Assembly (NCBI GenBank): GCA_029881175.1
Contig: JAOUNC010000097.1
Location: forward strand, 1-8,648
DNA from: Nitrospirota bacterium
GTDB lineage: Bacteria > Nitrospirota > Nitrospiria > Nitrospirales > UBA8639
Length of the DNA: 8,648 nucleotides
Reading direction: 5' to 3'
Position numbers and translations under genes: made by a program. Shown piece by piece: positions 1 through 5,894 of the stretch. The first letter of the stretch is position 1. The number at the start of each line of letters is the position of its first letter. Below the pieces are notes generated by a model. The model had not been told where the DNA came from. It searched no databases and saw only the letters and a program-made list of their open reading frames with translations.

Positions 1-137
1 CCACCCTTCCCGGCCAACAGAAATTTACGCCCGATGGAAGGCATTGCGTCATACACATCGACGCAGGCCCCGCTGGCGAGCGCGACCTCCGCCGCCATCA
101 ATCCCGCCGGTCCCCCGCCAATTACTGCAATCTTCAT
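1..137 (-). CDS. FAD-dependent flavoprotein, TIGR03862 / HI0933-like type (N-terminal fragment)
   Basis: Only the first 45 codons are present; the gene runs off the left edge. The protein begins MKIAVIGGGPAG, a beta strand followed by the glycine-rich dinucleotide-binding loop (G7, G9, G12), as in FAD-binding Rossmann folds. An acidic residue at the end of the second strand (VYD, about residue 30) fits binding of the adenosine ribose. The following GRKFLLAGKG segment (about residues 36-45) is characteristic of the HI0933-like / TIGR03862 flavoproteins, usually annotated as NAD(P)/FAD-dependent oxidoreductases of unknown substrate. There is no signal peptide, so the protein is cytoplasmic. No strong ribosome binding site precedes the ATG; the start was chosen because the Rossmann strand begins right at it. 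It is separated from the upstream cytochrome gene by 111 bases and a hairpin, so it is probably not part of the cytochrome operon. Confidence 0.85.
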   Translation of the reverse strand, partial: MKIAVIGGGPAGLMAAEVALASGACVDVYDAMPSIGRKFLLAGKG

Positions 138-206
138 ATTTTCGGTTCTGCCAAATAGACTTAACCAACGTGATCGCAAGAATCACAGATGAGTGAACAG
201 AAATAT

Positions 207-234
207 CTCCACGCCTGGCAAAGGCGTTGTGGAG
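207..234 (-). terminator. Bulged hairpin after the cytochrome gene, probable terminator
   Basis: Arms CTCCACGCCT (207-216) and AGGCG/TTG/TGGAG (222-234) pair over ten bases with a three-base bulge and a five-base loop. The hairpin starts 14 bases after the stop of the pentaheme cytochrome gene in the direction of transcription. The tract that follows on the minus strand (ATATTTCTGTT) is only moderately T-rich, so termination may be partial. On the plus strand the nearby sequence is also T-rich (about 242-254), but no plus-strand gene ends here. Confidence 0.5.
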
Positions 235-248
235 GCATCCCCTTATTT

Positions 249-1490
249 TTATTTCTTGAGAAGGACGTTTGTCTTTTTCTGGGCGATTTGGACAGCTTGG
301 AAGGCTCGGTCTTTTGGGCCAAGTGGGGCATCTTGTTCAACAGCTTGGAGAAATTCTTTGGGCCCATGAACCGGGGCATAGGTCAGTGTGACGACCACAT
401 CCATGGAAGGCGCATCTTTGGGTGTGGGGAAGGTAAAGAGTTCTTTCCGGGTTTCTTCGGGTTTGAGAAGGGTGTCCTGTAAGACCGTCTTGGCCTCGAA
501 ATCGAAGATCGTTTCCTTGCCATCCCCTCCGCCAAATACTCGTTGATAAAATCGTTGTTCGGTATAGACGGTTTTCAAGTTTTTCCCCATAATGGCCAGA
601 TCCACCACAATGCGAGACCATCCTGGATGGGGCAACGGCAGGTTGTGGGGCACGAGGCTTTTGATCGAGACCTCTACCTGAGACGTGGCCCCTTTAACCG
701 TTGTGGAAAAATCAAGCTCGACCGCTTCGGCCCGTACCTTCCCAAATCTCCCAGGGAAACTATGATTCGCCACTTTCCTAATTTTTTCGCCATTGGCTGA
801 CTCACCCACCGCTTCCGGCATATGGCAAGATTGGCAGGGCTTGCCACTGGTTTCCGCTTGAGATGTCTTCCAAGCCCCTAACCAATCGGGAAGATTGTTT
901 GCGGTTTGTGCCGTCTGAGGCAAAGAATCATGACACGTGACGCAGAGTTGAGAACTTCCAAACAACTCAAGCTTTTGAGATTGATGCGCTAAATTTTCGG
1001 CAGCCTTGTCATAGTTCCCAAAAATGGTTTTACCTAATTGAAACGTCGGGACGGGTGGATGGGCCTTGGCATCTACCTCATGAATCAAATGGCACTGCGA
1101 ACACCCCACGCCATCCATGTGCGGATCTTTGGATTGCACTTCTTTGATGAACTGCGGCAAAAGCTCACCATATTCCGCAATATGGGGAGCATGACACCGA
1201 AAGCACATAGCCTGATCCTTTTTGTCAGCTTGGGCCAAATATCGCTCCAGCGTGATACGAAATGGCGCCGTCACGATTGATCTGGATTGAGCCGACGCTT
1301 CCCATTCTTCAAAGACGCGGAGGTGGCAGCGCTTACATTTTTCCGAACTAGGGAACGCCTTTTCCAGAGGTTTTTCGGCTGCCCGCACAGATGGAATCAT
1401 TCCTCCCAACATGACAGCCGCGACAACACAGCTAACTATGGCTAGGAGGGGAAGAGAAAACCGCATATGTGACGTTATTTCTCTATACAT
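249..1490 (-). CDS. Exported pentaheme c-type cytochrome (cytochrome c554-like family), paralog A
   Basis: A 413-residue protein with an N-terminal signal peptide (hydrophobic stretch about residues 11-30, likely cleavage near VRA at 35-37). It has five covalent heme c motifs: CKRCH (52-56), CFRCH (96-100), CSQCH (130-134), CVTCH (183-187) and CQSCH (219-223). Conserved extra histidines, such as those in ENLAH (about 169) and NHSFPG (243), are candidate distal ligands. Residues about 250-413 form a heme-free, beta-rich domain with a PHNLPLPHPG motif, resembling the C-terminal domain with a GHxxPTG-like motif seen in other multiheme cytochromes. The role is probably periplasmic electron transfer, with the substrate unknown. 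The ATG at 1490 is preceded by AAGGA at 1499-1503, eight bases away; an in-frame ATG at 1466 is the alternative. It is the last gene of the module and a tandem paralog of the next gene upstream. Confidence 0.88.
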   Translation of the reverse strand: MYREITSHMRFSLPLLAIVSCVVAAVMLGGMIPSVRAAEKPLEKAFPSSEKCKRCHLRVFEEWEASAQSRSIVTAPFRITLERYLAQADKKDQAMCFRCHAPHIAEYGELLPQFIKEVQSKDPHMDGVGCSQCHLIHEVDAKAHPPVPTFQLGKTIFGNYDKAAENLAHQSQKLELFGSSQLCVTCHDSLPQTAQTANNLPDWLGAWKTSQAETSGKPCQSCHMPEAVGESANGEKIRKVANHSFPGRFGKVRAEAVELDFSTTVKGATSQVEVSIKSLVPHNLPLPHPGWSRIVVDLAIMGKNLKTVYTEQRFYQRVFGGGDGKETIFDFEAKTVLQDTLLKPEETRKELFTFPTPKDAPSMDVVVTLTYAPVHGPKEFLQAVEQDAPLGPKDRAFQAVQIAQKKTNVLLKK

Positions 1491-1549
1491 GTTCCAGTTC
1501 CTTTAAAGAACGTTCTCGCTTTCTTGAGAACCCTTATGTTCCCAAGACG
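1491..1549 (-). promoter_or_regulatory. Intercistronic inverted repeats between the two cytochrome genes
   Basis: The 59-base gap holds a perfect 6-base inverted repeat, GTTCTC (1512-1517) and GAGAAC (1526-1531) with an 8-base spacer. Immediately downstream in the transcript lies a second near-palindrome, GTTCTTTAAAGGAAC (minus strand, about 1499-1513), which contains the AAGGA ribosome binding site of the downstream cytochrome. The two structures share bases, so they could be alternatives: one leaving the ribosome site free, the other hiding it. There is no T-tract, so a strong terminator is unlikely. A role in mRNA processing or in tuning the ratio of the two cytochromes is inference. Confidence 0.3.
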
Positions 1550-2878
1550 TTATAAATTCATCGTCCGGAACGTGAGTAACCGTGGCGCCGAATAGTCGTG
1601 AATGATGGCTTCCGCTTTTTCACGATCTTTATCAGTTGGTAACGTTGCCAGATAGGCGGCTTTCAATTCAGGTGTGGGTTCAGGAATCAAGGCATAGCTG
1701 ACCGCCGCTTCCAGCACCAACCCACTTGTGCCTTCTGGGATTTTCAACGAAAAGGGGATATGACGAGTTGTGCCTCCATTAATAAATGGCCGGGGAATAG
1801 GGCCGCGAATCAACTCTTCAAACGTTTTGCCAAATCGTTCTTCATAGTGATCCACAATTTCGCCGCCTTGGGTCTTGACCACCACCGTGACAAAAAATTG
1901 TTTCAGGACCGGATCTCCACCAGGGAAGGTATGTGGGAGCGCTCCATTTTTCACCAACACTTCACCTTCGACGACTCCTTGACCCGATTTCGCTTCGATA
2001 TCGACACGTGAAAACCATTCGGCTTGTAGATTCCGATTGCTGAGCATAATCCCCGGAATCACAATGCCTTGAAACCAATGTCGCCCGATTGGCCGGGTTA
2101 AAGCCCCGCGTTGTGAGGTGGAACTGCCGGTCGACTGCTCCATGTGACAATCCTGACAAATGGTTCCCTTGAGAATTTGACCAGGAATGTCCTCCCGCAT
2201 CACATCTTTGACTTTTCCAAAATGACAAGAGGCACAGTAATGGGCACCACGAAACACATCTGACTGCTTGGAGGGATGAACAAGGTTCTCTTCCGGTTCG
2301 GCATAGGGACCAAAGATCGTGGCACCCGCAGAAATTTTGAAGGTCGGATGGCCATTGGGATTTTCTTGCGTGCCGGAAATCAAATGACAGGCACTACAAC
2401 TGATGCCTTCAACTTTGACGTGTTTCCCGCCCTTCATCACTTGATCAATAATTCGATCCGTATGTTGAGGGAACACGGTGACGGACGGGGCATGACAGGA
2501 AAGGCAACGATTACGTTCGTCGGCTTCCGGTTTGGTTTGAAGCCACAGGCCAAGAACCGTTTGAAACACCGGAGAGGTCAGTGCGGTGCCATGTAACAGA
2601 GCACCATCCACACGACCAAAGGTTTTAAGATCCATGGTCTGCTCACGCATGCCCTTCCATTCTTCATAATGGCGGTCATGACATTGCTTGCATTGTTCGG
2701 ATGGGATAAACGTCTTTTCTATTTCTTCAATCCAGGATTGGTCTGTTTCAGCAACCACTGGCTGTTCCTGGGCTGCAACGATTCCGACAAGGCAAAGGAC
2801 GACCAAGAAACTCCGAGAAATAGCTAATGGAATGCTCCACCGCCATATATTCCTATCATTCAATTCGTTCATCATCAT
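1550..2878 (-). CDS. Exported pentaheme c-type cytochrome (cytochrome c554-like family), paralog B
   Basis: A 442-residue protein from the ATG at 2878. Two further ATG codons follow at 2875 and 2872, and an upstream in-frame TTG at 2908 would overlap the PDZ gene and is less likely. The signal peptide has its hydrophobic core at about residues 17-35 and probable cleavage near VAAQ (34-37). Five heme c motifs occur: CKQCH (63-67), CLSCH (125-129), CSACH (161-165), CASCH (215-219) and CQDCH (241-245). Spacing and flanking residues (CHAP, TIFGxY, ENLVH, CHM) match paralog A, showing a tandem duplication. RHWF (H267) corresponds to NHSF in paralog A and is a likely distal heme ligand. The C-terminal beta-rich domain contains NGALPHTFPGG. 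The start lies 7 bases after the PDZ stop without a clear ribosome binding site, which suggests translational coupling. It is a likely periplasmic electron carrier; a redox enzyme activity cannot be excluded. Confidence 0.88.
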   Translation of the reverse strand: MMMNELNDRNIWRWSIPLAISRSFLVVLCLVGIVAAQEQPVVAETDQSWIEEIEKTFIPSEQCKQCHDRHYEEWKGMREQTMDLKTFGRVDGALLHGTALTSPVFQTVLGLWLQTKPEADERNRCLSCHAPSVTVFPQHTDRIIDQVMKGGKHVKVEGISCSACHLISGTQENPNGHPTFKISAGATIFGPYAEPEENLVHPSKQSDVFRGAHYCASCHFGKVKDVMREDIPGQILKGTICQDCHMEQSTGSSTSQRGALTRPIGRHWFQGIVIPGIMLSNRNLQAEWFSRVDIEAKSGQGVVEGEVLVKNGALPHTFPGGDPVLKQFFVTVVVKTQGGEIVDHYEERFGKTFEELIRGPIPRPFINGGTTRHIPFSLKIPEGTSGLVLEAAVSYALIPEPTPELKAAYLATLPTDKDREKAEAIIHDYSAPRLLTFRTMNL

Positions 2879-2885
2879 TTGAAAA

Positions 2886-3338
2886 CTAATCTTGCAAGAT
2901 GCGCACAAAATGGAAATTTAATCCGCCAGTCACCCCCACACCTGTCATCGGTTCATACGTCGCAACCGTAAAATTTGGCGTTTCCAGGGTCTTTTCCAGC
3001 GCATTCCCCAAATCCAACAAGTTTCGAATTTCATATATATCGACCTCTTTGATGACCGCTTTGACTTTAATTCCAGATAATTCTGCAGGCGATCCCCCAA
3101 TTACCGCGAAAACCACGACGCCCTCAGCTTTCGTCAGCCCCAGAATTTCTTGGATTTCTTGATCAACCTCTCCAACATCGACTCCAAACTTCTCGGCAAG
3201 CATGAGGGCCTTCTCTTTGGTCATTTGCCCGTTCGCTGACTGTGCCAATATGAATGTGGGACTCATGCCCAACCCCATACCGAGGAGACACAGAATGACG
3301 AAAATTTTCATTCCTATTGTCGAAAGCCTTTGTTCCAT
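2886..3338 (-). CDS. Small exported PDZ-domain protein
   Basis: A 150-residue protein from the ATG at 3338. Residues about 10-33 form a signal peptide (MKIFVILCLLGMGLG..., cleavage near LAQ/SA). A short helical, charged stretch follows (about 39-66). One PDZ-like domain then covers about residues 67-145: a GVVVFAV strand, an IGGSPAELSGI turn and helix where canonical PDZ domains have a P-G-S-P-A-A-x-A-G element, and a DLGNAL helix. The usual GD of the bacterial PDZ consensus is replaced by VK. No protease or other catalytic domain is attached, so it is most likely a periplasmic adaptor, possibly binding a C-terminus of a neighbouring cytochrome or the gamma subunit (inference). The start is uncertain: ATG 3311 gives the tightest signal peptide but AGGA abuts it, and TTG 3353 is also in frame. 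An AAGGAG (3368-3373) overlaps the preceding stop codon. Confidence 0.75.
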   Translation of the reverse strand: MEQRLSTIGMKIFVILCLLGMGLGMSPTFILAQSANGQMTKEKALMLAEKFGVDVGEVDQEIQEILGLTKAEGVVVFAVIGGSPAELSGIKVKAVIKEVDIYEIRNLLDLGNALEKTLETPNFTVATYEPMTGVGVTGGLNFHFVRILQD

Positions 3339-3371
3339 GAATCGGCTACCCAATGAAAGGATACATGCTCC

Positions 3372-4235
3372 TTATCCTTTGGAATTTTTTTCAGAACCAC
3401 CAGAGGCCGGTCTCACAGGATCAATTTGTAATTGCATCCAAGACGCGACCGCTTTTTGTCCATTGCGTTCTTTGTTTTCTCCATTCCACACCGCAAAAGC
3501 AATCGCTTGCAGTCGACCAGGAATCAGCATGGCCTCATTCTCAAGATCATCTCCATCAACGGTAAGCGGTCGTTTCATCACCACACGCCAAAGCCCCCGT
3601 TTCCACTCTGCTTGGCCCTTGATTCGCCCCTGCCGTTCCTTGCTCGTTAACGTGCTGAACCCTCCACCAATAAGGTCCTCGACCGAAGAAGGGCGGCGAG
3701 GAATGACTTCAAACCGACGTGGCCCCTTTCGATCCCGCTTGGATTCACTCGCTCTGGCGGCCCGTCGATCCACATCGCTTTGCCAATCCGCCTTCCAATG
3801 CCAAATGTTCACATAATGGTCTAACTGCCCCATGCAAAAGAACGCCGGAGCATCGCCTACTGGGAGGGCCACGGCCGCCCCATCTCTAAAAACGCCAGGC
3901 GTTAATGATTCATTGACCGTGGCATCTTGCCATTCCATTAAAAATGCGACCTCTTTCCCATTATGAATTGACCGGATGGATAATGCGCGGACGCTAGGCT
4001 CTGGCCAAACTGGCCGCGTAATGATTTGTCCGCTTAACGGGAGGGGAAGGGGAGCGACGGTTTCCCAAGCCGGATCAGTGGGATGATCGGGCACATCGCC
4101 TTCTTGAAAATGCGCACGAACCACCATGCCTTGGGAACTGACTAAAGGGACTTCAAGCCAGGTTAAACCCACAAAGAGAGAAAATCCCATGAGAGCCCAG
4201 CACCAGGTCGTCTTTTTCATTGTTGCGTTTGTCAT
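3372..4235 (-). CDS. NxrC-like / ethylbenzene dehydrogenase-type heme-binding gamma subunit
   Basis: A 287-residue exported protein (signal peptide about residues 1-35, hydrophobic WCWALMGFSLFVGLTW). It matches the heme-b gamma subunits of DMSO-reductase-family enzymes (EbdC, DdhC, SerC and the proposed NxrC of Nitrospira). An early DPAWETVAPLPLPLSGQ segment (54-70) is followed by HNGKEVAFLMEWQD (91-104), FFCMG (132-136, with M135 a candidate axial heme ligand), VNIWHWKADWQ (142-152) and a final IAFAVWNGENKERNGQKAVASW block (245-266). In the family the b heme is held by a Met and a Lys, and the subunit relays electrons from the iron-sulfur subunit to cytochrome c. The Arg/Lys-rich stretch at about 157-182 is unusually basic. 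The first codon has an A-rich leader (AATAAAAAA) but no clear ribosome binding site; ATG 4220 is an alternative. No catalytic alpha or beta subunit is encoded next to it. The name NxrC is not assigned because the partner enzyme is unknown. Confidence 0.82.
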   Translation of the reverse strand: MTNATMKKTTWCWALMGFSLFVGLTWLEVPLVSSQGMVVRAHFQEGDVPDHPTDPAWETVAPLPLPLSGQIITRPVWPEPSVRALSIRSIHNGKEVAFLMEWQDATVNESLTPGVFRDGAAVALPVGDAPAFFCMGQLDHYVNIWHWKADWQSDVDRRAARASESKRDRKGPRRFEVIPRRPSSVEDLIGGGFSTLTSKERQGRIKGQAEWKRGLWRVVMKRPLTVDGDDLENEAMLIPGRLQAIAFAVWNGENKERNGQKAVASWMQLQIDPVRPASGGSEKNSKG

Positions 4236-4244
4236 TTTTTTATT

Positions 4245-4269
4245 CGATTTCGCACATGAAACGAAATCG
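4245..4269. promoter_or_regulatory. Perfect 8-base inverted repeat in the leader of the gamma-subunit gene
   Basis: CGATTTCG (4245-4252) and CGAAATCG (4262-4269) are exact reverse complements separated by nine bases. The repeat ends nine bases before the start codon at 4235, and the intervening sequence is AATAAAAAA on the coding strand. It can act as a dimeric operator (half-site centres 17 bases apart) or as an 8-bp hairpin in the mRNA leader. No T-run follows on the coding strand, so it is not an intrinsic terminator for that direction. Confidence 0.45.
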
Positions 4270-4281
4270 GCTCACATAAAT

Positions 4282-4321
4282 CTATCATAATCGATCATAG
4301 GTCAGATGATCCAATATACCA
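4282..4321 (-). promoter_or_regulatory. Candidate promoter and palindrome for the NxrC-like module
   Basis: On the minus strand TGGTATATT (4313-4321) fits an extended -10 element (TGn plus TATATT, five of six to consensus), with no good -35. Transcription would begin near 4306 and leave a leader of about 70 bases. Just downstream lies an imperfect palindrome, CTATCAT (4282-4288) and ATCATAG (4294-4300) with one mismatch, at a position suited to a repressor. The same bases contain two TATGAT copies nine bases apart, which could themselves be -10 elements. This is motif matching by eye only. Confidence 0.28.
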
Positions 4322-4461
4322 TGCCGTTGAATGAGAGCACCGAATTCATCCTGAGCAGCTATGAGATTATTCCACCTCAAGTATGGAATCATTTCTACTA
4401 TCCACAATCAAAACTGGAGCCCGATAACCTTGCAGCCCGGCAAACCAGTGCAGAGAGGTAA
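4306..4461 (+). CDS. Doubtful 51-codon open frame, no recognisable product
   Basis: ATG at 4306, with another in-frame ATG at 4321, opens 51 codons to a TAA at 4459-4461. The peptide is mixed polar and aromatic (for example SSYEIIPPQVWNHFYYPQ). It has no signal peptide, membrane segment or motif I recognise. The only ribosome site is a weak AGGT three bases before the ATG. It is the only plus-strand gene candidate outside the coding regions and sits opposite the probable promoter of the gamma-subunit gene. A random frame of this length in a 330-base gap is quite possible, so it is listed as a candidate only. Confidence 0.12.
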   Translation: MIQYTMPLNESTEFILSSYEIIPPQVWNHFYYPQSKLEPDNLAARQTSAER

Positions 4462-4563
4462 GATAGATCTTATCGCCATACCCACATGCACGTTTTCTCT
4501 TTAAAAGGAGGTATGAAACCGGTGGGGAAAGATGAGAAGTTCTTTATTCATGAATCAAATACA

Positions 4564-5817
4564 CTATCCAACTTTTGCTCGTCGAATTTTATTTTCGTTG
4601 CGTTCACAAATGTATAGATTTCCTTGGGCGTCCAAGGTGAGTCCAGCAGGAGTGTTCACAATCGCCTCAGTGGCAATGAGACCATCCCCATGCTTCAGCA
4701 TACCTGCGTCTTCTTTGGCCACAAACCGAGCAGCCCCGCAGCCACCCATATTTTTATCGTCATAGCCACTATCTCCATTACCAGCTACGGTGGTAATGAT
4801 CCCCGTTTTCGCGTCCACCTTCCGTACCCGATGATTCATGGAGTCGGATATATAGACATTCCCTTCCTGGTCGACAACCGCACTTTCCGGAACATTCAGC
4901 ATGGATTTTACGGCTAATTTCCCATCCCCATCAAACCCAAACCGACACACGCCGGCAATGGTAGACACCACACCAGTCTTCATATCAATCTTCCGAATAC
5001 GATTGGTACCCTTATCTGTGAGGTAGAGATCGCCGTAGCGATCAACATCAATCCCCACCACATCATAGAACTTACAGTCCATGGCATGCTTTCCATCATC
5101 CAAATAGAGATCCAAATCCAATCCATCAGAACATTTCGGGCGCAATAATCCTTCGTCGTTGCTAAAATCAATTCCAATCGCATCACCAGACAACACGATA
5201 AGATTTTGCGCGGTCAGCGGACTGATTCGTTCATCATCCTCATCAGTCCAGAATCCACCAATCGTGGTGACTAAGCCTGTCTCAGGATCATATTGGCGAA
5301 TGCGATGAGCTTGTGTATCTGCAATGAACAAACGGTCTTTCTGGTCAAAGACAATGGCCGCTGGATAGGTGAGATTCACCTCTAAGGCAGGTCCATCACC
5401 ATTAAAGCCCCATTGTCCGGTGCCCACCACCGTCGTAATAATTCCGGTTTCCGCATCGATTTTTCGAATCCGATTACTCCCGGAATCACAGATATAGAGA
5501 TTATTCTTGGAATCACAGGCTACATCCAAGGGAAGATATAACCCCGCTTCACCACAAGGCCCATAATCCCCGCTGTAACAGGTTTCGCCATTTCCGGCAA
5601 AATTATGGAGGAGACCCGTTTCCATATCCACACGCCGCACTCGATCAGAACCGCATTCGGCAATATAGGCAAATCGCCCCTCTCGATCGATGGTGAGTTG
5701 ATTGGGAAGTGGAATGCCAGATTTGATTGCTCGCTTGCCATCTCCAGTACTTCGAGCCTTGCCATTCCCGGCAAACGTTTCAATAATCCCAACCTCCAAG
5801 ACGGTATCTGTTCCCAT
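4564..5817 (-). CDS. NHL-repeat beta-propeller protein, no signal peptide
   Basis: A 417-residue protein built from about six NHL-type blades. Recurring signatures are AGNGxxxxxGDG-type loops (about 16-27, 74-83, 131-142, 288-298, 345-352) and the strand motif R-I/V-R-K-x-D-x-x-T-G (about 59-68, 116-125, 172-181, 273-282, 330-339). Together they describe a closed propeller. Between residues about 188 and 250 an acidic insertion interrupts the pattern, including LDLDLYLDDGKHAMD and two cysteines (229 and 248). Other cysteines occur at 55, 80, 88, 101, 110, 291, 360 and 404. There is no signal peptide or twin-arginine motif, so it should stay in the cytoplasm unless the start is wrong. NHL propellers usually act as binding scaffolds; no catalytic function is claimed. 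An AAGAGG site (5828-5833) lies ten bases before the ATG. It follows the tatA-like gene after a 77-base gap and may be in the same transcript. Confidence 0.85.
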   Translation of the reverse strand: MGTDTVLEVGIIETFAGNGKARSTGDGKRAIKSGIPLPNQLTIDREGRFAYIAECGSDRVRRVDMETGLLHNFAGNGETCYSGDYGPCGEAGLYLPLDVACDSKNNLYICDSGSNRIRKIDAETGIITTVVGTGQWGFNGDGPALEVNLTYPAAIVFDQKDRLFIADTQAHRIRQYDPETGLVTTIGGFWTDEDDERISPLTAQNLIVLSGDAIGIDFSNDEGLLRPKCSDGLDLDLYLDDGKHAMDCKFYDVVGIDVDRYGDLYLTDKGTNRIRKIDMKTGVVSTIAGVCRFGFDGDGKLAVKSMLNVPESAVVDQEGNVYISDSMNHRVRKVDAKTGIITTVAGNGDSGYDDKNMGGCGAARFVAKEDAGMLKHGDGLIATEAIVNTPAGLTLDAQGNLYICERNENKIRRAKVG

Positions 5818-5894
5818 ATAAATAAAACCTCTTCTCGTTTAGCTAAAAAAAACCCACAGCCTTGACGCTCTATTTCCCCTGTCCCCCTAACAAT

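Larger units (their letters stand above)
4236..4563. other. Intergenic region of about 330 bases between the two gene blocks
   Basis: No homolog-like gene is visible on either strand. The region lies downstream of the NHL gene and upstream of the gamma-subunit gene, so it should hold the end of one transcript and the promoter of the next. Contents seen: a perfect inverted repeat (4245-4269), an imperfect palindrome (4282-4300), an extended -10-like motif (4313-4321) and a weaker inverted repeat, ATTCCA (4369-4374) with TGGAAT (4384-4389). On the plus strand there is a 51-codon open frame (4306-4461) and a near-perfect Shine-Dalgarno string, AAGGAGGT (4505-4512), abutting an ATG that opens only 34 codons. 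No T-tract terminator for the NHL gene was found. Confidence 0.7.

Noticed and set aside
253..264. TTTCTTGAGAA shared by the end of cytochrome gene A and the gap at 1520-1530
   Set aside because: Only two short copies, one within coding sequence, with no flanking similarity. This is best taken as chance.
2879..2908. TTG start for cytochrome paralog B at 2908
   Set aside because: It would overlap the PDZ stop by 23 bases and add a cysteine-containing leader before an otherwise normal signal peptide. The ATG cluster at 2878-2870 is preferable.
3202..3816. Long plus-strand open frame of 204 codons opposite the PDZ and gamma-subunit genes
   Set aside because: It is antisense to two well-supported genes, its composition is Ser/Arg/Pro-rich with no recognisable fold, and it has no ribosome binding site. 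It is a coding shadow.
4532..4765. Plus-strand frame of 77 codons antisense to the NHL gene
   Set aside because: The start lies 19 bases from the strong Shine-Dalgarno string, and the frame overlaps conserved NHL repeat coding sequence on the other strand.
4564..5817. NHL protein as a Tat substrate because tatA is adjacent
   Set aside because: The N-terminus has no twin-arginine motif and no hydrophobic segment.
5845..5852. Eight-T tract on the minus strand between tatA and the NHL gene, possible terminator
   Set aside because: The upstream sequence gives only about a four-base ACAG/CTGT stem with a long loop, so an intrinsic terminator is not supported.
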